Source of the DNA: Stenotrophomonas sp. SAU14A_NAIMI4_5
GTDB taxonomy: Bacteria; Pseudomonadota; Gammaproteobacteria; Xanthomonadales; Xanthomonadaceae
Direction: 5' to 3'
DNA: 64,000 nucleotides
Assembly: GCF_003086795.1 (NCBI RefSeq)
Contig: NZ_CP026003.1
Coordinates: forward strand, 3,663,531-3,727,530
A program made the position numbers and the translations under genes. Under the pieces are notes generated by a model that saw nothing but the letters and a program-made list of their open reading frames with translations, was not told the DNA's origin and did no database searches. Position 1 is the first letter of the stretch. Each line of letters starts with the position of its first letter. Of this stretch, positions 54,128 through 61,755 are shown piece after piece.

Positions 54128-56872
54128 CTACTGGAAGTCCAGCGACAGTTCCAGGAAGGCCGAACGGCCGAAGGCGTTGTAGACGCCCTGGTCGTAGTAC
54201 GGCCAGTTGCCGTTGCTGCGGTCGATCGGCGGCATCTCGTCGGTCAGGTTGTTGACCGTCAGCAGCAGGCTTGCCAGGTCGTTGATGCGGTAGCCGACCG
54301 TGGCGTTCCAGGTGGTCCAGGGGCCGATGTTGCGCTGCTCGCCGCGGCTGTCCCAGGTGGGGGCGTTGCGTATGCCGAACGCGCTGGCGGTGAACGGCCC
54401 GCGCTTCCAGTTCACGCCCAGGGTGGCGCGGTACTGCAGCTCGTTGGAGTTGGCGCAGCACAGCTGGTCGTAGACCGGGTCGCCTTCCTTGTCCTGGGTG
54501 GTGTGCTTGAGCGGCCGGTAGTAGCCGGCATTGACCGCGAAATCACCCACCGACTGCGTGGCCCAGCGGTAGTCCAGCGCCGCCTGCACGCCGTTCTGGC
54601 GCTGGCTGGCGATGTTGATCGGGTACGAGAACACCTTGTCCACGCCGTTCGGGTTGAGCGGATCGGTGGCCGGCTTGCGCTGCACCTGGCCCAGCACCTG
54701 CTGGCAGGTGGGCGAGTTGATGTCGAACTGGGTCTGCCCGTTCTCCGAGACCCCCAGGCGGCAGTTGGCCTCGGTGTCGAGGATGCTGTCGGTGCCAAGG
54801 ATGCGCACTTCGTTCTCGATGACCACCGAGTTGTAGTCCACCGACAGGGTCAAGGCGTTGTCCAGCGTCGACCACACCACGCCATAGGTGAAGGTGCGCG
54901 CGGTGATGTCCTTCAGGTCGCGGTTGCCGGTGCTGGAGGACAGCACCGAGAGGCCGGACTGGTCGCACTCGTCGAAGTTGTCGGAGGTGTACCCGGCCTG
55001 CCGGCATTGGTAGAGATCGGTGTTGGTGGTGTAGCCACTGCTTTCGCGCGAGAACAGGTAGAACATGTCCGGCGAACGGAAGGCGGTGGCGTAGCTGCCA
55101 CGCAGCAGCAGCGATTCGATCGGCCGGTATTCCAGGCCCAGCTTCCAGGTGGCCTTGCCGTTGCCACCGCCGCCCTGCAGCGCGTACTTGTCGTAGCGAC
55201 CGGACAGGTTGGCGCTGAACGTATCGATGATCGGCACCTGCAGTTCTGCGCCCAGCGCATACAGGTCACGCTGGCCCTGCGCCGAGGTGCCGGCGGTCTG
55301 CCCGCGAAACAGCACGCCCGCGTTGGGATCGGCCGACTGGTTGAAGAACTTCTCGCGCTGGCCCTGCGCGATCAGCGCGAAGCCGACGTCGCCGGCCGGC
55401 AGGGTGAACAGCGAGCGATCAGTGAGCAGCGCCGTCACGGCGGTGCGCGACGCACTGGATGCGGCGCGGTTGAGGCCGCTGAAGCTGTCGTACTGCTCAC
55501 GGTTGATCGGCTGGTACAGCCGCGACAGATCCGGCGCGTAGACCTCGTAGCCATCCTGCATGCCCAGCATCGGCCCCAGGTAGTAGTCGTCAACGCCATT
55601 CTTAGCGAGGAAATCGGTGGATTTGCGGGTGACGTCGGTGCTGGAGCGGTTGACGTAGACGTCGTAGTCGAAGCCTCCAAGCACGCCGCGCACGCCCGCG
55701 GTGATGTTCAGCGAGCGGGTGTAGACGCGCTGGTCCTTGGCATCCAGGCCGACTTCCTCCGGCGCGTAGATGCGCTGCCACTGTTCGTACTGGCCGCTGG
55801 TCTGGTTGTAGAAGGTCTTGTTCCAGAACGGGCTGCCACCGCTGTAGGTCGGCCGGCCGAAGCCGAACAGGATGTCCGAGTACAGCTCGGTGTCCGGGCT
55901 GAGGTGGTAACGCAGGAAGGTGGTGGCGTTGACGTCCTGGCTGGAGTTGTACAGCGACGCGGTGCCGACGTTGTCAGGCGTGCCGCAGTAGTAGCCGCCG
56001 CCGGAAATGTCGCGGTGCGCGTACACGGTGCTGCCGCCGAACAGGTCCGACAGCGGCGCGCAGGTGGCCGCGCCCGGGTCGATGTAGGCGTTGGGGCCCA
56101 TGCGCATGCGCAGGAAGCTGCGCGAAGGATCCTGCGGGCCGGTCGGGTTGTCGTTGACGCTGTCGATGCGGCTGCGGTCGAAGGCGTAGATCGCCTTCTG
56201 GTTGGTGTATTCCAGCCCGTAGCTGATATCGAGGTTGCCGAAGGTCTGGCCGCTGCTGGCGCTGAAGCGCTGGCTGGAGCCGCCGCCCTGGCTGTAGCCG
56301 CCGACGCGGTAGCGCAGGTGGGTGCCTTCGACGCGGTCCTTCAGCACGATGTTGACCACGCCGGCAATGGCCGAGGAGCCATACACCGAGGACTGGCCAC
56401 CGGTGAGCACGTCGATGCGCTCGACCATGCCCAGCGGGATGTTGGCGATGTCGGCGATGCTGGTGTTGCCGTTGTAGGCCAGCGGGTAGCTGTTGATCGG
56501 CCGCCCGTTGATGAGGGTGAGGGTGTAGCTGGGGTCCAGGCCGAACAGGCTGATGGTCTTGGCGCCCGGGGTGTAGAAGCCGGTGCCCTGCGAATCCTGC
56601 ACCGAGCCGTTCGACACCGGCAGCGAGCGCAGCGCGTCGAACACGGTGGTGAAGCCCTGTGCCTGGATCTGCTCGGCGGTGATGGTGGTGACTGGCGAGG
56701 GACCCTCCACCTGTGCGCGCGGGATGAGCGAGCCGGTGACCTTGACCGCATCCAGGTCGCGGGTGCGCGGCGGATCGGTGCCCTCCCCCTGCGGGGTGGA
56801 CTGGGCCTGTACGGCAAGCGGCGACAACAGCAACGACGACATCAACAACGACAACAACCGGGGTTTCATCAA
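54128..56872 (-). CDS. TonB-dependent outer-membrane receptor, divergent from GH92
   Basis: A 914-residue receptor; the ATG-ATG start has GGAGAG upstream. The signal peptide ends near AVQAQST. Motifs are the TonB-box-like DLDAVKVTGSLIPRAQ (about 39-54), plug PVTTITAEQIQAQGFTTVFD, MVERIDVLTGGQSSVYGSSA and IAGVVNIVLK, and the barrel ending with SAFLELSLDFQ. Similar to the AraC-linked receptor in this window. It is transcribed away from a GH92 mannosidase across 411 bases with a strong promoter, so import of mannose-containing oligosaccharides is a reasonable guess. Confidence 0.9.
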   Translation of the reverse strand: MMKPRLLSLLMSSLLLSPLAVQAQSTPQGEGTDPPRTRDLDAVKVTGSLIPRAQVEGPSPVTTITAEQIQAQGFTTVFDALRSLPVSNGSVQDSQGTGFYTPGAKTISLFGLDPSYTLTLINGRPINSYPLAYNGNTSIADIANIPLGMVERIDVLTGGQSSVYGSSAIAGVVNIVLKDRVEGTHLRYRVGGYSQGGGSSQRFSASSGQTFGNLDISYGLEYTNQKAIYAFDRSRIDSVNDNPTGPQDPSRSFLRMRMGPNAYIDPGAATCAPLSDLFGGSTVYAHRDISGGGYYCGTPDNVGTASLYNSSQDVNATTFLRYHLSPDTELYSDILFGFGRPTYSGGSPFWNKTFYNQTSGQYEQWQRIYAPEEVGLDAKDQRVYTRSLNITAGVRGVLGGFDYDVYVNRSSTDVTRKSTDFLAKNGVDDYYLGPMLGMQDGYEVYAPDLSRLYQPINREQYDSFSGLNRAASSASRTAVTALLTDRSLFTLPAGDVGFALIAQGQREKFFNQSADPNAGVLFRGQTAGTSAQGQRDLYALGAELQVPIIDTFSANLSGRYDKYALQGGGGNGKATWKLGLEYRPIESLLLRGSYATAFRSPDMFYLFSRESSGYTTNTDLYQCRQAGYTSDNFDECDQSGLSVLSSSTGNRDLKDITARTFTYGVVWSTLDNALTLSVDYNSVVIENEVRILGTDSILDTEANCRLGVSENGQTQFDINSPTCQQVLGQVQRKPATDPLNPNGVDKVFSYPINIASQRQNGVQAALDYRWATQSVGDFAVNAGYYRPLKHTTQDKEGDPVYDQLCCANSNELQYRATLGVNWKRGPFTASAFGIRNAPTWDSRGEQRNIGPWTTWNATVGYRINDLASLLLTVNNLTDEMPPIDRSNGNWPYYDQGVYNAFGRSAFLELSLDFQ

Positions 56873-57021
56873 GCTCTCTCCAGAGGCGGATGACGGTCCA
56901 GCCGGTGGGGGGCGGACGGGAAGGTCGTGGATGGACGGCAGTGGCGGGTTACAGCGGGCGGCGGGGGCCGGCCCGGATCAGGACATGCGGGGCATTCCGG
57001 TACAGGGGGTGAGCTGGCCAC

Positions 57022-57088
57022 TTTTAAATCGATCCAAGGCAACCTGTCAATAATTTGAAATGAAACGGTTTTGCCGTATTTGGATCGA
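57022..57088 (-). promoter_or_regulatory. Receptor promoter with operator-like inverted repeat
   Basis: On the minus strand: -35 TTGACA (57045-57050), exactly 17-base spacer, -10 TTAAAA (57022-57027). The nine-base TCGATCCAA (57029-57037) lies inside the spacer and its inverse TTGGATCGA recurs at 57080-57088. Symmetric placement between divergent genes suggests a regulator site; the rest of 56873-57283 shows nothing else. Confidence 0.6.
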
Positions 57089-57283
57089 ACTAATTGCACT
57101 TGTCAGGCGGCAATGGGCTGAGGCAGGATCGGGACGATTCCGACCCCGACCCGATCGCACGGCCCGACCCCCACCGGACCGGCATCGCCCCCTCCACTGC
57201 CCCCTGGGCGGCGGGCGCGATGCTGTCCGTGGTGCGTGCCGATGCGGGTTCTGCCTGCCGCCTGCCCTACCGGGAGACCCTGC

Positions 57284-60200
57284 ATGACCCTGTCCGATCC
57301 GCGCCGCGCCCTGCTTCCGCTTGCCCTCGCCCTGGCCTGCGCCACCCCCGCCCTGCCCGCACTGGCGCAGGGCCTGCAGACCTCGTTCGAAGCAGGCGAA
57401 CCGGCACCGGCCAAGGCCGGCGGCACCCTGCAGGTGCAGATCGGCAACGGCCCGGCCGAGCCCTATGCGGCCAAGCGCAACGTCGGCTACAGCGGCCTGC
57501 GCGCCCTGCACTACCAGGCCGGCGGTGGCAGCGCGCGGCGCGAACTGTTCAACACCGACCTGGCCATCGACGCCGATACCACGCTGTCCTGGCTGGTGCT
57601 GCCGGAGATCGTCGGCAAGGACACCGTGGCCTCCACCTACGTGTCGCTGGACCTGCGCCTGGACGACGGCAGTCGCGTGTCGGCCAGCAGCGCGCGCGAC
57701 CAGCACGGCATCGCCCTCGGCGCACAGGCACAGGGCGATTCGAAGACGCTGTACCCGCAGCAGTGGGCACGCAAGGCCGTGCGCCTGGGCGATGTGCCGG
57801 CGCTGCGTGGCCGCCGCGTGGTGGCCATCGAGCTGGAGGTGGCCAGCGCCGAGGGTGCGCCGGTCTCCGGCTGGATCGACGACGTGCGCCTGGATGCGCA
57901 GCCGCGCAACGTGCCGCAGCGGGTTTCGAACTGGGTGCTGACCACCCGCGGCACCCAGGCCAACGGCACCTTCTCGCGCGGCAACAACTTCCCGGCCACC
58001 GCGGTGCCGCACGGCTTCAACTTCTGGACCCCGGTGACCGATGCCGGCGCGCTGAACTGGCTGTACCGCTGGAACGAGCAGAACGATGCGAAGAACCGTC
58101 CGCAGCTGCAGGCGCTGGCACTGAGCCACCAGCCCAGCCCGTGGATGGGCGACCGCCAGACCTTCCAGGTAATGCCGTCGGCCAGCCGTGGCGTGCCCGA
58201 GGCCGACCGCGGCAAGCGTGCGCTGTCCTTCGACCGCAGCCACGAAAGCGCGCGCCCGTACCGCTACGACGTGCGCTTCGACAACGGCATCGCCGCGTCC
58301 ATCGCGCCGACCGACCATGCCGCGCTGTTCCACTTCGCCTTCCCCGAGGGCGGTGATGCCAACCTGCTGTTCGACAACGTCGATGCGCGTGGCGGCCTGA
58401 GCCTGGATGCGGCCACGCAGACCCTGAGCGGCTATACGGATACCCGCAGCGGCCTGTCCAACGGCGCCACCCGCATGTTCGTGGTCGCCCGCTTCGACAA
58501 GCCGTGGCGCAGCAGCGGCCGCATCGACACCGGCCGCCCCACCGGCTACATCAAGTTCGACGCGGGCAGCGACCGGCAGGTGACGATGCGCATCGCCACC
58601 TCGCTGATCTCGGTCGAGCAGGCGCGGCACAACCTGGACCTGGAAATCGCCGCGGCCGATACGCTGGACAGCGTGGCCGGCCGCGCACAGGACGCCTGGG
58701 ATGCACGCCTGGCCCGCTTCGACATCGGCAACGCCAGCGACGATGCCAAGACCACGCTGTATTCCAGCCTGTACCGTCTGTACCTGTACCCCAACTCCGG
58801 CCATGAAAACGCCGGCACCGCGGCCGCGCCTGACTGGCGCTACGCCAGCCAGGCCAGCGCCGAGGACAACAACACCGACGGCAGCGCCAGCCGCAGCTTC
58901 GCGCCAGTGCGCGATGGCCAGGTGTACGTCAACAACGGCTTCTGGGACACCTTCCGCACCACGTGGCCGGCGTATGCGCTGTTCACCCCGGACGACGCCG
59001 GCAAGCTGGTGCAGGGCTTCATCGAGCAGTACCGCGCGGGCGGCTGGATCGCACGCTGGTCCTCGCCGGGCTATGCGGACCTGATGGTCGGCACCAGCTC
59101 GGACGTGGCCTTCGCCGATGCGTGGCTGAAGGGCATCGGTGGCTTCGACCCGGCCGAGGCCTATGCCGCCGCGCTGAAGAACGCCACCGTGGTGCCGCCG
59201 GACCGCCATGTCGGCCGCAAGGGCATGGACCGTTCAACCTTCCGTGGCTACGCCAGCGCCGATGTGCATGAAGGCATGTCGTGGACGATGGAAGGCGCGT
59301 TGAACGACTTCGGCATCGCCAACATGGCCGAGGCCCTTGCCAAGCGCGCGACCAGCGCCGCCGAACGCGAGCGCTACAGCACCGAGGCCGATTACTTCCG
59401 CTACCGCGCGGCCGGCTATTCGACCCTGTTCGACCCGGCCGCCGGCTTCTTCCAGGGCCGCAAGGAAGACGGCAGCTGGCGCCTGGATTCGAAGGACTAC
59501 GACCCGCGCGTGTGGGGCTACGACTACACCGAATCCAACGGCTGGACGTTCGCCTTCACCGCCGCGCACGACGGCGAAGGCCTGGCGGCGCTGTACGGTG
59601 GCCGCGACAAGCTGGCCGCCAAGCTCGATACGTTCTTCTCGACCCCGGAAACCGCCGATCCGGCGCTGGCCGGTTCCTACGGCGGCACCATCCATGAAAT
59701 GACCGAGGCGCGCGATGTGCGCATGGGCATGTACGCGCACAGCAACCAGCCGGCGCACCACATCCCGTGGATGTACCTGTACGCCGGGCAGCCGTGGAAG
59801 ACCCAGCAGCACGTCCGCGAGATCCTGTCGCGGCTGTATGTCGGCAGCGAGATCGGCCAGGGCTACCCGGGCGATGAGGACAACGGCGAGACTTCGGCGT
59901 GGTATGTGCTCGCCTCGCTGGGCCTGTACCCGCTGCGCATGGGAGCACCGGAGTATGTGATCGGCTCGCCGGCCTTCGAGCATGCACGGGTGGAACTGCA
60001 GGGCGGTGCGGTGCTGACCGTCAACGCGGCCAACAACTCGGCGCAGAACGTCTACGTGCAGTCGCTGAAGATCAACGGCAAGCCGTGGACCAAGACCTGG
60101 GTGCCGCACGAGGTGATCGCCAAGGGCGCGACGCTGGACTTCGTGATGGGCCCGCAGCCGTCGCGCTGGGGCACCGGCGCGGACGATGTGCCGCGTTCGC

Positions 60201-60628
60201 TGACCGCGCCGGGCAAGCGCCCGCAGATGCTGCATGACCTGCTCGGCAACGGTGCCCGTGCGGCGCTGGCCGATGGCCGTGCCCTGCCCGCACTGCTGGA
60301 CGACGATGCGACCACGGCCGTGCCGCTGGGCGCGGGCGCCACCATCGCACTGACCGCGGTGGGCGATGGCGCGCCGACGATGTACACGCTGACCAGCGGT
60401 GAAGGCGCGATCCGCGGGGCCGGATGGACGCTGGAAGCACGCACGGCCGGCGGCCGCTGGACGACACTGGATGAGCGCCGTAGCGAAGATTTCACCTCGC
60501 CGCGGCAGACTCGTCCGTTCCGCATCGCCTCGCCCTCACGCTTTGCAGAGTACCGTCTGCGCGTGGCTGCGCCGGGGCGCCTGCAGCTGGCCGAGATCGA
60601 ACTGTTGTCGCCCTCCACCGTAAACTGA
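57284..60628 (+). CDS. GH92 family alpha-mannosidase, secreted
   Basis: A 1114-residue glycoside hydrolase of family 92 (alpha-mannosidases, Ca2+-dependent). ATG 57284 (MTLSDPRRALLPLALALACA) has CGGGAGA upstream; signal peptide ends near LPALAQG. The N-terminal beta-rich domain (about 30-230) is a carbohydrate-binding-like part. GH92 motifs are VNNGFWDTFRTTWPAYALFT, MGMYAHSNQPAHHIPWMYLY, GYPGDEDNGETSAWYVLASL with GLYPLRMGAPEYVIGSPAFE, and the C-terminal GTGADDVPRSLTAPG. In such enzymes the Glu/Asp-rich GDEDNGE segment is catalytic. Divergent from a TonB-dependent receptor, as in glycan-utilisation loci. Confidence 0.92.
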   Translation: MTLSDPRRALLPLALALACATPALPALAQGLQTSFEAGEPAPAKAGGTLQVQIGNGPAEPYAAKRNVGYSGLRALHYQAGGGSARRELFNTDLAIDADTTLSWLVLPEIVGKDTVASTYVSLDLRLDDGSRVSASSARDQHGIALGAQAQGDSKTLYPQQWARKAVRLGDVPALRGRRVVAIELEVASAEGAPVSGWIDDVRLDAQPRNVPQRVSNWVLTTRGTQANGTFSRGNNFPATAVPHGFNFWTPVTDAGALNWLYRWNEQNDAKNRPQLQALALSHQPSPWMGDRQTFQVMPSASRGVPEADRGKRALSFDRSHESARPYRYDVRFDNGIAASIAPTDHAALFHFAFPEGGDANLLFDNVDARGGLSLDAATQTLSGYTDTRSGLSNGATRMFVVARFDKPWRSSGRIDTGRPTGYIKFDAGSDRQVTMRIATSLISVEQARHNLDLEIAAADTLDSVAGRAQDAWDARLARFDIGNASDDAKTTLYSSLYRLYLYPNSGHENAGTAAAPDWRYASQASAEDNNTDGSASRSFAPVRDGQVYVNNGFWDTFRTTWPAYALFTPDDAGKLVQGFIEQYRAGGWIARWSSPGYADLMVGTSSDVAFADAWLKGIGGFDPAEAYAAALKNATVVPPDRHVGRKGMDRSTFRGYASADVHEGMSWTMEGALNDFGIANMAEALAKRATSAAERERYSTEADYFRYRAAGYSTLFDPAAGFFQGRKEDGSWRLDSKDYDPRVWGYDYTESNGWTFAFTAAHDGEGLAALYGGRDKLAAKLDTFFSTPETADPALAGSYGGTIHEMTEARDVRMGMYAHSNQPAHHIPWMYLYAGQPWKTQQHVREILSRLYVGSEIGQGYPGDEDNGETSAWYVLASLGLYPLRMGAPEYVIGSPAFEHARVELQGGAVLTVNAANNSAQNVYVQSLKINGKPWTKTWVPHEVIAKGATLDFVMGPQPSRWGTGADDVPRSLTAPGKRPQMLHDLLGNGARAALADGRALPALLDDDATTAVPLGAGATIALTAVGDGAPTMYTLTSGEGAIRGAGWTLEARTAGGRWTTLDERRSEDFTSPRQTRPFRIASPSRFAEYRLRVAAPGRLQLAEIELLSPSTVN

Positions 60629-60632
60629 TCCC

Positions 60633-61379
60633 ATGCGCCTTCGCCTGCTGACTCTTGCCCTCGCTGCATTCACCCTGCCCGGCATCGCGCAGGGCCAGCC
60701 ATCGCAGACCGATCCCTTCGATGGCCAGGTCACGCGCGAAGGCGTGACCCTCTCCTACCAGGACCCCACCGGCGCGCTGTCCGCGCCGGTGCGGAAGCGG
60801 ATCATCGACACGTTCTACTTCGCCTACCTGCGCGAACGGGCCGATTTCCACCCGAAGGCGCCGGCCGAGGTGCGCATCGTGATCGACCCGGCCTACAACG
60901 GCGTCGCCTACGTGGGCGACAAGGACAAGGCGACCACGATCACCATCAACCCGGGCTGGCTGCTGCAGCACCCCGATGACATCGACCTGGTGACCCACGA
61001 GGCGATGCACATCGTGCAGGGCTACCCGAGCTACGGCGACAAGCGCGTGCCGGGCTGGCTGGTGGAAGGCATCGCCGATTACGCACGCGACCGCTATGGC
61101 ATGGGCAATGCCGCGGCGGGCTGGGCGCTGCCGCAGAAGGTGGGCAAGGGCCAGACCGTGGAAAGCGGCTACCGGGTGACCGGTGCGTTCCTGAAGTGGG
61201 CCGAGGGCGAACACCCCGGCCTGGTACTGGCGCTGGACAAGGCCCTGCGCGCAGGCCAGTACACCCCGGCGCTGTGGCAGAAGCACGCCGGCAAGGCACT
61301 GCCGGCGCTGTGGGCCGAGTACGCCAAGCCGCGTTCGGATGCCCCGCCGCCGGCACCGGCACGACGCGGCAAGCGCTGA
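60633..61379 (+). CDS. BSP-type secreted metallopeptidase-like protein
   Basis: A 248-residue protein of the basic secretory protein family with signal peptide to about IAQGQP. The zinc-binding HEAMH (LVTHEAMHIVQGYPSYGDKR, His about 122 and 126) fits the HExxH pattern, and GWLVEGIADYARDRYG supplies the third-ligand region. It follows GH92 by four bases in the same direction, so they are probably co-transcribed. Its last 13 codons are duplicated 221 bases downstream. Confidence 0.85.
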   Translation: MRLRLLTLALAAFTLPGIAQGQPSQTDPFDGQVTREGVTLSYQDPTGALSAPVRKRIIDTFYFAYLRERADFHPKAPAEVRIVIDPAYNGVAYVGDKDKATTITINPGWLLQHPDDIDLVTHEAMHIVQGYPSYGDKRVPGWLVEGIADYARDRYGMGNAAAGWALPQKVGKGQTVESGYRVTGAFLKWAEGEHPGLVLALDKALRAGQYTPALWQKHAGKALPALWAEYAKPRSDAPPPAPARRGKR

Positions 61380-61483
61380 GTGGTAGCGCCGGGCCATGCC
61401 CGGCGGAATGCCTGATTCGCCGCGCTGCGCGCTCGCCGGGCATGGCCCGGCGCTACCTCGATCCGGTTTTCGCTGTGCGGAAA

Positions 61484-61513
61484 CAGAAACGCGCCCCGTG
61501 GGGCGCGTTTCTG
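61484..61513 (-). terminator. Hairpin in duplicate copy 1
   Basis: Fourteen-base perfect inverted repeat CAGAAACGCGCCCC/GGGGCGCGTTTCTG with a two-base centre; minus-strand T-rich tail (TTTCTGTTTCC). Same hairpin at 61704-61733. Confidence 0.75.
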
Positions 61514-61703
61514 CAGCTGTCGCGGGAACGAAGGCTTACGCCTTCTTTTCCCTTCACCGATGCCCCGCCGCCGGCACCGGCACGACGCGGCAAGCGCTGA
61601 GTGGGAGCGCCGGGCCATGCCCGGCGGAATGCCTGATTCGCCGCGCTGCGCGCTCGCCGGGCATGGCCCGGCGCTACCCGATCCGGTTTCCGCGGTGCGG
61701 AAA

Positions 61704-61733
61704 CAGAAACGCGCCCCGTGGGGCGCGTTTCTG
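61704..61733 (-). terminator. Hairpin in duplicate copy 2, terminator of maeB
   Basis: Identical stem to copy 1, about 23 bases after the maeB stop on the minus strand. It is the terminator that maeB transcripts meet first. Confidence 0.8.
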
Positions 61734-61755
61734 CAGCTGTCGCGGGAACGAAGGC

